A DNA stretch of 36,417 bases from Chrysochromulina parva (GCA_002887195.1 PJAB01000172.1:1-36417), one strand, 5' to 3'; counted from the first letter of the stretch, positions 18,295 through 28,472 are shown. Notes: generated from the sequence alone by a model not told the origin. Program-made: numbers and translations.

Positions 18295-21200
18295 AAGGAC
18301 GCTGCCAACGACGCCGCGTCCGCCGCCGGGGCGGCGCACCCAGCGGCCTGCGTGAGCGTCGGGGGCTGCGGCGCGCTGCTGCTCGCGCTCAAGCCTCTCC
18401 TTCTCACCAGCGCGGCCGCCATGGCCTCAGCCTCGGGCTTGCCGCCGAGCTTCGCGGGTTGCGCCGACGGCCTCGCGGCCCTCCGTTGTGAACCCGCTCC
18501 AGACGAAACTTGGATCTCGTCACTCCTCGCGGACGGACTCGAGAGCCTCGCGGTGCTCCTTTGCGAGCCGGCCGGGATCGGCCAGATTGCACGGCTGACG
18601 AGCCCCGCCGGGCTGCCAGTGGGCGTGCCGTGGCTCGCGAGCGTAATGGCGCTGCCTCTCGAGGCCGTTCACAGCGAGGCCGTTCACAGCGAGGCCGTTC
18701 ACAGCGAGGCCGTTCACAGCTCGTGGCGTCTCGTTTGCCATCGAGCTCTCCGCTGCTTGTATGTGGCGGCTAACACTCCGGCGCTTTGCGACGCGATGCT
18801 CGGGAGTGCGGTACCGCTCCTCCTCCTTCGGCTGTGCGCTGCGCATGGGCCGAGTCCTGCCCGACACGGCGCGAGCGCTGCCCGACACGGCGCGAGTCCT
18901 GCCCGACACGGCGCGAGCCCGGCCTCTCTCGAGCACGAGCGCATCGCACTGCTCGCGGCGAGGCTGCTCGCCAAGCTCGCGGGGCTCTCTGACGAAACGC
19001 GGACGAAACCGAGGCCCGCGACGGCGAGCGGTTTCGTCAGCGCCGGTCTCGTCAGCGGCGGTTTCGTCAGCGGCGGTTTCGTCAGCGCCGCCCACGAGCC
19101 TCCGGCGTCGGCGGCGGCGGTGCGCCACGTCCTGCGCCAGCTGCTGCCGGGCAGCCTGCCGGGCAGCCTCGGTTCTCCGGCGCGCTTCCTACGGCGGCTG
19201 CGGGCCGAGTGGCGGGAGCCCGACCTTATCTGGACTCATTCGATGGGTGTGGAGCTGCAGGTGACGCTCGCCCACGAGCTCTCTTCACTCGACCTCGCGC
19301 TGGAGCCCCTCGCTCAGCACGGCGCTCAGACGTCACCGCCCCTCGCTCAGACGTCACTGTCCATCGCTCAGACGTCACCGCCCGCCGCTCAGCACGGCGC
19401 TCACCAGGCCGCGAGCGCCGCCGCTAACAGCGCCCAATCGGAGGTGTCTCGTAGCGCCCACGACAGCGCCCCTTTGGAGGGGTCTTCGGGTGTCCATGAC
19501 AGCGCCCAATTGGGCGGCGGGGCATCGAGCGCGAGTGCTCTGTGGAACTGGCGACAGCTGGTGCCTCCCGCGTACGAGTCTCTACGGGGGGAGGTGCAGA
19601 TGGGGGGGGTGTACCTTTCCGTGTTTGTCGACCCATCGATCGGTCTCTCGACCGGCGGTGGGGGCGGTGGGGGCGGTGGGGGCGGTGGGGGCAGTGGGGG
19701 CGGTGCCGGCGCGGCGCCGGGTGGGGCGCCGTCCCGGGCGTCGCCGGCGTTGCTCGCCGGCGAGCCGTTGAGCGCCTTCCTGAGCACTCTCCTCGAGGCC
19801 CTCGAGGAGCTGCCCGACACGGCGCTCCATGCACGCGACCCCTCGCTCTCGACGCGCCTCAAGGCCCGTGCCCTCGCTCGCCTCGTGAGGGAACACCCAC
19901 CCATCCTCATCCTCGGGCAGCCGCCCCCCATCGGGCAGCCGCCCCCCATCGGGCAGCCATCCCCCCTTACACGCGTGCGTGCAGTGACGCTCCGGCTACT
20001 CGGATCTCGTCACTCGGAGATCACGTGCGCGGCCCTCGCGCTCGCCCACGCCGTCCTCACGCCCGCCCTCACGCCCGCCCTCACGCCCGCCCTCACGCCC
20101 GCCCTCGCCCAGCACACAGCCGCAGCGCCCGCCGCAGCGCCCGCCGCAGCGCCCAGACCAGCGCCCGCCGCAGCGCCCAGACCAGCGCCCGCCGCAGCGC
20201 CCGCCGCAGCGCCCCGCTCGTCGGGTTCAACCCCACCCACGCCCACCGCGCTCACGACGGCGCGCACCGCCGCGACGGCCGATGCGCCCGAGACAGCGCG
20301 AGCGGCCTCCGGGGCGCTCACGACGGCGCGCGAGGCGGCCGTGCGCTTCGCACTGCAGGCGCTCCCGCGGCTCCACATGCTCTTACACGCACGCACCACT
20401 ACCCCCGAGGGGCGTGCGGGCACGCTGCACCTGATTGCGGCCCTCATCAGGCTCGAGAGCACGGGCGCTCAGGACGGCGCCTCGTCGGAGCGCCTGCGGC
20501 GCCGTACTGAGCGCCCGTCTCGCGCCGTGCTGAGCGACCGGCGAGACAACGCACCGGTCGGGCCCAGTGGCGCCGTTGTGAGCGTGGCGGAGGCGGTGGT
20601 GCGCGGAGGAGTCGTGCTCTCGTGTCTCTTCCATCTCCTTGGCCATTCCACGTTACTGGTCGACTACTTGCCGGAGAGCCCCGCCCCGACCTCCCCCACC
20701 TCCCCCACCGACCCGCCCCCCGACCCGCTCCCCGACCCGCTCCTCCAAGGCGCCTCGATCGAAGTGCGCGCGGCGGCAGTCGACACTCTCTGCGCACTGC
20801 TCGCCGACGCCACCGTGGGCCCTGCGGCGGAAGAGCTCCTCGATCGCTGCCTCGCGCCGCAGGTGATTGCCTCTGATTGCCTCTAATTGCCACTAATTGC
20901 CACTGATTGCCACTGATTACCGGACTGATTGCCTCTGATCGCCACTAATTTCCACCAATTGCCACTGATTGCCACTAATTGCCACTCATCGCCGCAGTTT
21001 GTGGATGAGCTCGCGTGCATGTCTTTTGGGGAGGCGAGCGCGCTGCTCGCTCAGCTCGACGCGAATCATTCCAGCCCGCTCCTGATCTGGCACGCCGAGC
21101 GGCGGTCGCGGCTCCGCTTAGCCCTCGAGGACGAGCTGAGCCCGATCGTCGAGTCGCTCCGATGTAATCTCCGATGTAATCTCCGATGTGATCTCGAGGA

Positions 21201-22944
21201 GGACGAGCTGAGCCCGATCGTCGAGTCGCTCGGAGTGGGCGACGGTCGCGCCGGCGGGCCCAGCACGGCGCCCAGCACGGCGCCCAGCATGGCGCTCAGT
21301 ACGGCGCCCAGCACGGCGCCGGTGAGGAGTTACGTGGGCTGGGCGCCGTGCTGGGCGCCCACCGCACTGCTTGCGAAGCTCGCGGCAGCCGAGACTGACC
21401 TCAATGTGGGCGGCTTGTTCCTCGAGCCCTTCGTGGCCGCGGACGGCAAGTTCTCGTTCGCGACGGCAGCGGCGGCCGGCCACTTCCTGGCGGCGCTCAT
21501 CACGGCGCTTCGGGGCCTGTCTCGCCCGCTCCACAGCGCCGTGATGAGCGCCTCGCGGCCACGATTCGCAATCGAGGCCGAGGAGGAGGAGGAGGAGGCG
21601 GCGGCCACGAGCGCCCGAGGCGCCCAGGACGACGCGTTATATGCCCAGGACGACGCGCTATGCGCCCAGGACGACGCGCTCGACGCCGAGACGGCCGTTG
21701 TGCGCCTGGGGCGTCACGCGGCCCTGATGTGGAAGGCACTGCTGCAGCTCCTCACGCTGCATGCGTCCCTGTGCACGCACCGCGCGTGCGTCGCGGCGGC
21801 CGACTTCTTCTTCGGCAGCGTGCGCTCGCCGATGCCACTCTCGGTGCTCTCACTCGTGCTGCAGGTGCTGCAGGCCACTCATTGCCACTCATTGCCACTC
21901 ATTGCCGCTCATTGCCACTAATGGCCACTCATTGCCACTCATTGCCACTCATTGCCTCTCATTGCCACTCATTGCCACTCATTGCCACTCATTGCCACTC
22001 ATTGCCACTCATTGCCACTCATTGCCGCTCTCGGTGCTCTCACTCGTGCTGCAGGTGCTGCAGGCCCTCTCCAAGCCAGGCGGCGCCGTCGTGGGCGCCA
22101 TCGAGTTCGCCTCGTCGGTCAAGGGCGCTCATCTGCTGGGCCTCGTCGCGTTGAGCACGCGCACCCCAACGCTGGCCGCCGGCTCGCTGGGCCTCGTCGT
22201 CGACCTTGTGCGCCGCTCGCCGGCCGCGGTGCTCGCTTTCCTCCGACTGGGCGGCCTCGTGCTGCTGCTGCGCCCGCTCTTGGGACCAGTCGCACCGGCA
22301 GCCGTTACACCAGTCGCACCGGCAGCCGTTACACCAGTCGCACCGGCAGCCGTTACACCGGCAGCCGTTACACCAGTCGCACCGGCAGCCGTTACGGAGA
22401 CGCGCCTCCTCATCGTGCGTGTGCTCTCGGCACTCACGAGCGACTCGCGCCACGGCGCCGAGATTGCCGAATGCGTGTGTGAGCTATTCACGATGCGCTT
22501 CCGGATGCTGCTCGAAGGCGCTGGTGCTCACCCCGAGGCCTTCCTCGCCTTCTTGGAGGCGGACCACACGGCGGGCCCGTCATACTCGACCATTGCGCGC
22601 GAGTGGGACGCGAAGCGACGCACGCAGCTGCACGCACTTCTCGAGCAGGTGCGCTGATGACCACTGATGGCCTCTGATGGCCGCTGATGGCCGCTGATGG
22701 CCGCTGATGGCCGCTGATGGCCGCTGATGGCCTCTGATGGCCGCTGATGGCCTCTGATTGCATCCCTCATCGGAAGGCACTCCTCGAGCAGGAAGGGCGC
22801 CACATCCTGCGTGCTGTGGACGAGACGAATGCGGACGGCACCGTTCCGTTGCCTGCGTGGGTGCGCTGTCAGGAGCGCATCGAGCAGGCGTGGCAGTCCC
22901 AGTCGCCTGAGGTAGCGGCGCTCAGTCGGCTAGCCGAGCTCTGA
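14053..22944 (+). CDS. RME8: RME-8/DNAJC13/GRV2-like endosomal protein lacking a J-domain (spliced: 14053-20862 + 20998-21864 + 22055-22648 + 22792-22944)
   Basis: The spliced protein has about 2807 residues. RME-8 proteins are endosomal ARM-repeat cochaperones that recruit Hsc70 and work with retromer, SNX and WASH. Family landmarks occur in order. RWPLFWKAMQSNHDEPLLLW lies near 550-570. FFWEHRTFEVTYPQL (about 605) matches the W-N-H-x-E-F-E-V-x-Y block. Then come an ARM region, TLLWNESSRR (about 1053), LIWTHSM (about 1727) followed by YESLRGEVQMGGVYLSVFV, and LIWHAERR (about 2300) followed by LNVGGLFLEPFV. Where the J-domain belongs (about 1190-1265) there is Ala-rich sequence without an HPD tripeptide. 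The N-terminal PH-like part of the family (roughly 400 residues) is also missing, and the upstream gene leaves no room for it. Low-complexity inserts are many: a His/Asp run near 335-375, poly-Ala, poly-Asp at 18246-18294, and poly-Gly. All introns are phase 0. Confidence 0.85.
16340..16468 (+). repeat. coding minisatellite cassette flanked by 12-nt direct repeats
   Basis: Three full 24-nt units and a partial one (aagtttcgtcaggagcac plus six bases) lie at 16367-16456 and encode VSSGAPAQ. The cassette is bounded by perfect direct repeats cgaaggctcgcc at 16340-16351 and 16457-16468. The offset between them is 117 nt, a multiple of three, so the frame is kept. Confidence 0.8.
17293..17384 (+). 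repeat. coding minisatellite cassette flanked by 20-nt direct repeats
   Basis: The 15-nt unit gttcacagcgaggtc occurs three times plus a partial copy from 17313 to about 17366. A perfect 20-nt repeat (gccacggcggcccaggcacc) borders it at 17293-17312 and 17365-17384. The 72-nt offset keeps the frame. The insert starts with GT, but no in-frame AG end exists, so it is read as coding. Confidence 0.8.
18246..18294 (+). repeat. (GAC)n trinucleotide run encoding poly-Asp
   Basis: About 16 tandem gac codons encode an Asp run between an Ala/Pro stretch and KDAAND. It lies in a non-conserved linker of the RME-8-like protein. Confidence 0.9.
18663..18720 (+). repeat. coding minisatellite using the 17313 unit in another frame
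   Basis: Units gttcacagcgaggcc start at 18667, 18682, 18697 and 18712 (the last partial). They differ by one base from the unit at 17313. Here they are read EAVHS, whereas at 17313 they are read RSFTA, because the phase relative to the codons differs. Confidence 0.85.
20863..20997 (+). other. RME-8 intron 1 (phase 0, minisatellite)
   Basis: It begins GTGATTGCC and ends CATCGCCGCAG, and consists almost wholly of degenerate 10-mers such as gattgcctct and aattgccact. The octamer cgccgcag occurs at both the exon end and the intron end. Splicing joins a family-like ARM helix to FVDELACMSF and removes an in-frame TAA. Confidence 0.85.
21865..22054 (+). other. RME-8 intron 2 (phase 0, minisatellite, tandem-duplication borders)
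   Basis: A 43-nt segment (21834-21876) is repeated at 22024-22066 with one mismatch. Each copy contains ctgcag|gtgctgcag. Splicing from the GT of the first copy to the AG of the second removes 190 nt and restores one continuous frame (LSLVLQ|VLQALSK). Between the copies lie about 15 degenerate units of the 10-mer actcattgcc. Confidence 0.85.
22649..22791 (+). other. RME-8 intron 3 (phase 0, minisatellite, 15-nt direct repeats)
   Basis: It begins GTGCGCTGATG and ends CTCGAGCAG. It carries about nine units of ctgatggccg. The exon end gcacttctcgagcag (22634-22648) is matched 14 of 15 by gcactcctcgagcag at the intron end (22777-22791). Splicing gives ALLEQ|EGRHILRAVDE and reaches a TGA stop at 22942-22944. 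Confidence 0.8.
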
Positions 22945-23622
22945 GACATCACATCTAGGCTGCGTACTTGAGTTACATGTAGTACATGCACGATATCGCG
23001 GGGGCGTGAAGAAGGCGAGGATCTTCCCTGCTCGGAGACTGGCAAAAACCTCCCGTGCCATCCCGAGCAGGGAAAAACTGCACTCGACTCAGACCGTAGA
23101 CTCGGACTGAGACACAGACAGCGCCCCCCGCATCCTCTCGGCTGCTCCGCTGGGGATCACCTGACACCTCGGCCCCCCGTCACTCTGCCTACACTCTGCC
23201 GTCACCGCGTGTTCTTGTCGTGTCGATTGTCGTGCCCCACCCTCGCCCGCGGACCCGTACTGTCTTGAATACACATGCTAGAATAGGGGACCCAGAGTCG
23301 GCCCTTGGGCAGCTCTCGGGACTGTTTACGTATAACCATCCCTTTAGAGAAGATCATTATAGCATGCATTTTAGACCCCTGCCGCAGGCTCCTCCGCTCC
23401 TCTCGGCTCCAACGCGCAACGGAGGGTGCTCCTTGAGCGGGTCGCCGAACCACCGCCGCCGCAGTTGCTGTCGTCGGCCAGACTCTGGCCGTCGGGGTCG
23501 TTGTCACGCTTGATGATTGCGCATGCGTTTGCGCAGTGACGCAAGCAGGTCTGAAGCCCCTATGACGCCGTCGCCGTCGATGTTGGTAAATTCCTGTCGC
23601 CGTCGATGTTGGAGTCATCTTC
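22945..23622. other. convergent intergenic region with a 12-bp hairpin
   Basis: This lies between the 3' ends of the RME-8-like gene (+) and the DUF3431-like gene (-). A perfect 12-bp inverted repeat (ttccctgctcgg at 23024-23035, ccgagcagggaa at 23063-23074) has a 27-nt loop. No gene is supported here. Confidence 0.5.
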
Positions 23623-24693
23623 TCAATCCAGCCCTGCCCCACAGCGTTCGACGTCGCCGCAAAAGCAATTATTCACGGAGCCCTTCAAGTAGGGGAGCAT
23701 CACACGATCCGCCTTCTTTGCAACACACGCCATCGCGCGCGTCTCACTCGGCGTGAGTGGTGGAGTGAGCAGTGCGGCCCACATGCGCTCCATGTAGTGG
23801 CTCTCCTCAACGTTATCGCCGCGTGAGAGCGATTCCACAATCCTCCTCCAAGCACTCTCGGGCAGGCGATGGACGGCGGATCGTGTAGCAACGAAGCCGC
23901 CGCCATAGCACACCGGGAGGTAGCCTCGTGTCTCGACGTCGCGCGGCAGCTGCAATGAAAGCATCCATTTGCCCAAGGGTCGGTACCTCGCCTTAAAGTC
24001 GGGCGCGATGGAATGATTGCTTTGATCCCACGACTTTTTGTATGCCACAATCATGAATGACAACAGCTCCGCTGCCGAGTGCCACAGATGCTCATCGCCG
24101 TCCTTGCACGCGTCCCGCTGCCTGCACTGTATATTGCCATAGGCGCACGCGAAGCCGGAGGCGGTCGCAGCGACCAGAGCCGAGCCATTCAGCCGCTCAA
24201 ATAGGTTGTGGTCAGCCCATGAGTCTTTGATCATGATCAGCCGAGAGGGAAGGGCGTGGTAGTTTGTTGCGATGTGAGATGCCCAGCTTTGATCGCAGCG
24301 TCCAACATTGGGTTGTTGCACGACTTTGAGCACGCCCAAAAGCTCACGTGAGGCGGTGTTTCGCAAGGCACGTAAGGCAGCAGTTTCGCCACATTTGGCA
24401 ACAATCAAGATCAACTTCAGGCGTAGGCCAGCGGAGGCAATATCCCCACGCATATCCTCCAGGAAATCTATGCTGTGATCGCAGTGCGCAATCACCACCT
24501 CAACGTCATCTCCGAGGGATGGGCCACCAGCAGAGCAGCTGCCACCACCATAGCACCCGCCGTGCAGCACACGGCTGCATGGGCAGGTGGGACGCGGGTC
24601 CAGCTGCGCCGAAGCACGATGGACTTTTCGAAGCGTTGTGATGCTCGCGATCGTCGCGAGTCCGAGCAACACGAGCAAGCCGCAACGAGGCAT
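23623..24693 (-). CDS. type II membrane protein with DUF3431-like glycosyltransferase-type domain
   Basis: This 356-residue protein runs from ATG at 24691-24693 to TGA at 23623-23625. A hydrophobic segment right after the start (CGLLVLLGLATIASITTL) looks like a signal anchor, so the rest would face the Golgi or ER lumen. The domain opens with VEVVIAHCDHSIDFLEDM, followed by KLILIVAKCGE and QPNVGRCDQSWASHIATNY, then LIMIKDSW. The C-terminal part has CYGGGFVATRSAVHRLPE and LSRGDNVEESHYMERMWAALL. This order matches DUF3431-like proteins, which resemble glycosyltransferases and are common in fungi and algae. No donor or acceptor can be named. The luminal part is rich in Cys, consistent with disulfides. 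The gene is divergent from the HAD hydrolase, 214 nt away. Confidence 0.65.
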   Translation of the reverse strand: MPRCGLLVLLGLATIASITTLRKVHRASAQLDPRPTCPCSRVLHGGCYGGGSCSAGGPSLGDDVEVVIAHCDHSIDFLEDMRGDIASAGLRLKLILIVAKCGETAALRALRNTASRELLGVLKVVQQPNVGRCDQSWASHIATNYHALPSRLIMIKDSWADHNLFERLNGSALVAATASGFACAYGNIQCRQRDACKDGDEHLWHSAAELLSFMIVAYKKSWDQSNHSIAPDFKARYRPLGKWMLSLQLPRDVETRGYLPVCYGGGFVATRSAVHRLPESAWRRIVESLSRGDNVEESHYMERMWAALLTPPLTPSETRAMACVAKKADRVMLPYLKGSVNNCFCGDVERCGAGLD

Positions 24694-24907
24694 GAGTTCT
24701 TGTACGCGGGCATTCGGCCGCCACACATCTCCTTTCCCCTTTTGGTTCAGTTTTCCCTTTTGGAATGGAAAAAGAGACAATCGCCTTCACACGACTTGCG
24801 TTGAGTTCACAGTCGCGTTCTGTACTTGTTTGGGAGACGCGGCAAAACCTCCCACGCACCCTCGGCTCGGCACGTGCCCCTTGCGGTGTGGGGCCGTCCC
24901 CTTCCAA
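24694..24907. promoter_or_regulatory. compact bidirectional promoter region
   Basis: These 214 nt separate two divergent ATGs. A patch at 24728-24775 (cctttccccttttggttcag...) is pyrimidine-rich and unusually low in GC for the window. It holds a near-repeat of tttccctttt. No TATA box is evident. Confidence 0.4.
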
Positions 24908-25669
24908 ATGGTATCGGTCGCGCTGGCTGCGCTCGCAATCGCGTGGTCGCCTATCGCGACCGTGCGCAATGCGAAGTCCGTTCGCGGTGGTCCGACGCGC
25001 ATGGCAGCTGACCTCATCATTTGGGACTGCGACGGATGCCTCGTAGATTCGGAAGCGTTGCTCAAGACTGCCGAGGTTGAGGCACTGCATGCAGCCGGAT
25101 TTTTGCAGGTGACGCGCGACGACTGCAACCGGCTGTTTTCTGGATATTCGCCCGAAGCGGGCGCAAAAAACTTCCTCAACGAGTTTGGGAAGCCGGTCCC
25201 CGACAACTTCTTCAAGGACCAGATTGAGGGCTCGATTGAGCTCTTCCGCAACCGGCTCACTCAGCTCAACGCCAAAACGGTGCTGGCGCTGCACGCAGCT
25301 GGACGTAAGCAGGTTGTTGCCTCAGGCTCGCCGCGTGACCGCGTGCTCGTGTGCCTTGAGGTTGCGGGCATCGACCATGTCTTCGCTGGCAAGGACCAAG
25401 TCTTCACACGCGAAGACGTGCCTGGGAGGGGCAAACCTCAACCCGACATCTTCTTGATGGCGGCCGCGGCGGCTGGCGTGGACCCGAGTCAGTGTGTTGT
25501 TGTCGAGGACTCCACGTCCGGCGTCATGGCAGCTCAAGCCGCGAAAATGGAGGTGGTCGGCTTCTTGGGTGGCGGGCACGCGCAAGCTGAGTGGTACCGC
25601 GAGAAGCTCGCGAGCTACAAGATACCGCTCACATATACGGACAGCGAGCTGTTGAAGTACCTGTCGTAA
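24908..25669 (+). CDS. HAD-superfamily hydrolase (beta-phosphoglucomutase/phosphatase-like, subfamily I) with leader
   Basis: This 253-residue protein runs from ATG 24908 to TAA. HAD motif I is IIWDCDGCLVDSE, with nucleophile D40 and acid/base D42. A helical cap follows (about 52-125). Motif II is VVASGSPRDRV (about 140), motif III is the Lys of GKPQPDIF (about 176) and motif IV is VVVEDSTSGVMAA (about 199). All catalytic positions are intact. The layout is that of the beta-PGM/6-phosphogluconate-phosphatase group acting on sugar phosphates; the substrate is unknown. Residues 1-31 are hydrophobic then Arg-rich and lie before a second Met (25001), which starts a standard HAD core. They may be an organelle or secretory leader. 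Confidence 0.85.
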   Translation: MVSVALAALAIAWSPIATVRNAKSVRGGPTRMAADLIIWDCDGCLVDSEALLKTAEVEALHAAGFLQVTRDDCNRLFSGYSPEAGAKNFLNEFGKPVPDNFFKDQIEGSIELFRNRLTQLNAKTVLALHAAGRKQVVASGSPRDRVLVCLEVAGIDHVFAGKDQVFTREDVPGRGKPQPDIFLMAAAAAGVDPSQCVVVEDSTSGVMAAQAAKMEVVGFLGGGHAQAEWYREKLASYKIPLTYTDSELLKYLS

Positions 25670-25868
25670 GAAAGATGAGGGATAGAACGCCGCAGGCCGC
25701 ACCAGACCGCGCAATGAGACCGCGTACTTGTGTTGACCGAGGGGAGCGGACCCGTCCTTTGTGACGGTAGTGTAGTGAGCGCGGGGGGACCGCGACGAAA
25801 CTGACTGACTGACTGTTTGACCGCAGGTCCGGGCGTCGTGTCGGCGTCGCGGGGGTTTGCGCGTGAAA

Positions 25869-26664
25869 ATGGCGTCGGCTCCCCGCGCACGCGCAGCCCA
25901 GTCCACGCCGCCACCATCACTGCACTTCTCAAAACTGCACTTTCCTCTGCCGCCGCCGTTGTTGCTGTCCCCGCAACCTTCACCATTGCCACCACCACCG
26001 TTGCTGCCGTCTTCGCAATTGCCGCCACCTCCGCCGCCGCCACCATCAACCTGCACAGACACGTGCAACTACGCCTCAGACGGTGGGTGCGACGACGGCG
26101 GACCCGGAACGGTGTACTCTGACTGCAACCTTGGCACCGACTGCACCGATTGCGGCCCTCGAGAGTGGCCACCACCACCTCCACCAGCACCAGCACCAGC
26201 ACCACCACCGCTGCCATCGCTACCACCTCCAACGCCGCCACCTCCCCCGAAGCCGTCGCCGCCACCCTCGACACCACCATGTCCTCCACCTTGGTTGCCG
26301 CCGCCGCCGCCCTCGCCGTCGCCGCCGCCACCGCTGCTGCCTTCGCCGACGCCACCGCGTCCGCCGCCAATGCTGCCTTTTCCGCTGCCACCTCCGCCAG
26401 TGCTGCCACCCTCACAGTCGCCACCGCCACCGCCACCGTCACCGCCGCCGCCGCCGCCGCCATCACCACCGTCATCACCACCGCCGCCATCGCCACCGCC
26501 CTTGCCGCCTCCACCTCCGATGCCATCACCACCTCCCCCGATGCCACTCCCACCACCCGGGATGCCATCACCACCTCCCCCGAAGCCACCACCACCATCT
26601 TCGATGCCACCACCGACTTTGTCTCCACTGCCGCCGCTGCCGCCGCTGCCGCCGCTGCCGCCGC

Positions 26665-26695
<31 letters not shown>

Positions 26696-28406
26696 GCCAC
26701 CGCCGCCGCCACCGCCGATGTGGTGCAGCAATACGTGTGTATTCGCGCAGAATGGTGCATGCCAAGACGGTGGCCCAGGCTCGCTGACTGGCGTGTATGG
26801 TGCCGTGGCTCAGTGTGTCATCGGCACTGACTGTGCCGACTGTGGCGCACGCTACAAGTTCCCGCCGTCACCACCGCCACCGTCCCCGCCGCCGCCATCG
26901 CTGCCGCCGCCCTCACTGCCGCCCCCGCCAATGGAATGCGACGACTCGTGCCCTCATGCGAGCAACGCCGCATGCCAAGACGGCGGGCCAGGCTCACTTA
27001 CAGACCTGTATGAGACGCCGGCCCAGTGCGACTTTGGCACGGATTGCACCGACTGTGGGCGGCGCTTCTTTCTTCCACCATCACCTCCACCCTCAGCACC
27101 GCCGTCCTCGCCTCCTCCACCATTGCTGCCGCCGTCGCCACTGCCGCCATCACCACCGCCATCGCCACCGCTGCCGTCGCCACCGCCCTCGCCGCCGCCA
27201 CCCAGCTTCCCACCGCCCTCACCGCCACCGCCCTCACCGCCACCGCCCTCACCATCGCCGCCCTCGCCACCACTGCCCTTGCCACCACCGACTTCGCCAC
27301 CGCCTCCCTGGCCGCCTCCCTTGCCGCCGCCGTTGCCGCCGCCACCCTTGCCGCCGCCGTCGTCGCCGCCGCCATCTCCGCCACCTCCAGCACCTCCGCC
27401 GCCCTCGCCACCGCCGCCACCGCCGCCGTCCTTGCCACCGCCCTCGCCGACACCGCTCACCCCGCCGCCTCCACCACCGCCACCACCGCCACCCTCGCCG
27501 CCGCCACCCTCGCCGAGACTGCCGCTCGAGCCTCCAAGCCCCCCCCCCCCGATACCGCCCCCGATGCCGCCCTCAATGCCGCACGAGCCCACATGGGAGC
27601 TCGGGCTCCAAGGACTCATGCTCGTGAGCGTGGCGGCGTTCGCCTTCGTCAGAATTCGAAGCGAGATGGCGGCGAGATGGCGGCGAGATGGCGGCGAGGT
27701 TGCGGCACGGTGCGATAGCCACCTGTCGGCTGCTTTCCCCACGATCACCACTTTAGGGGATGCGGGCGCGCGGCACTACGCCAGGCTCGCCAGCGATGCA
27801 GACGAGGACGGTATGGATGGCGCAAGCGGCGCAAGGGGCCGAGCTAGTTCGAAGAGCTGCGCGGAAGCGACCACGCCGGAACCGCCACCGTCGCCGCGGG
27901 CAGGAGGGCAGGTTGCCTCGTTCTTCATCGCGCGTAGGGGCAGCCGCAGCGGCTTGGTCGGCGAGGCTCCCTCACACCGCGGGCCCACAGCACACCGACG
28001 GCACTCCGACTCGACACCGACTACAGGCACGGCCCAGGCACCCGCCTCGTCCGATCCGATGCACACAGAGCTCCGAGAGGACCAGCCAGCCCCGCCATCG
28101 AGGAGCTTCCTTGACGAGACCCAAGAGGCGCCATCGAGGAGCTTCCTTGACGAGACCCAAGAGGCGCCATCGAGGAGCTTCCTTGACGAGACCCAAGAGG
28201 CGGCCGACAACCTGATGTTCGAGGCGGATCGGCAGGCGCACGAACTGCTCTTCGAGGCGCAGCGCGAGGCGGATGCCATCCTCAATGCGGCGCGGCGCAT
28301 CAGCGCTGCTCACTCGCCATCCTCGCTTCCACGCCCACGAAGCAGCCTTCCTGCGTCGCTTACGCCCGGGGCGCATGAGAACGACTATTTGGATAGTTTG
28401 TTGTAG
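25869..28406 (+). CDS. Pro-rich cell-surface protein with three Cys modules and one membrane segment
   Basis: The predicted protein has 845 residues to TAG at 28404-28406. Long Pro/Ser/Leu-rich stretches of the pherophorin/extensin style separate three related Cys modules at about 61-97, 284-327 and 356-399. Each has six or seven Cys with the core CxDGGPG (first copy CDDGGPG), then a GTDCxDCG ending. Around 570-595 is a hydrophobic helix (LGLQGLMLVSVAAFAFVRI), followed by Arg, so the N-terminal part is probably extracellular. The cytoplasmic tail has three tandem 12-residue repeats (APSRSFLDETQE, 36-nt DNA units near 28095-28200) and an amphipathic helix (ADRQAHELLFEAQREADAILNAA). No convincing signal peptide follows ATG 25869, so an upstream exon may be missing. 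A role in cell covering or wall is inferred from composition. Confidence 0.7.
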
Positions 28407-28444
28407 AGAGACCCGTCGCGCCGTATATAGGAATTTTCCCCACA

Positions 28445-28472
28445 CTGTTCACACTCACTCCCGTGTGAACAG
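28445..28472. promoter_or_regulatory. perfect 10-bp hairpin in the promoter interval of the DSP gene
   Basis: The arms ctgttcacac and gtgtgaacag flank an 8-nt loop. The left part (gttcacactcactcc) is repeated directly just downstream (from 28478). The element lies in a 113-nt gap between two co-directional genes, so it could act as an operator-like site or in 3' end formation. Confidence 0.55.

Noticed and set aside
21877..22024. CRISPR-like array
   Set aside because: The 10-nt units are contiguous with no unique spacers. The segment is a minisatellite inside a eukaryotic intron.
25615..26760. Long Ala/Val-rich antisense frame over the Pro-rich gene
   Set aside because: It is the reverse reading of Pro codon runs, with no start context or domain.
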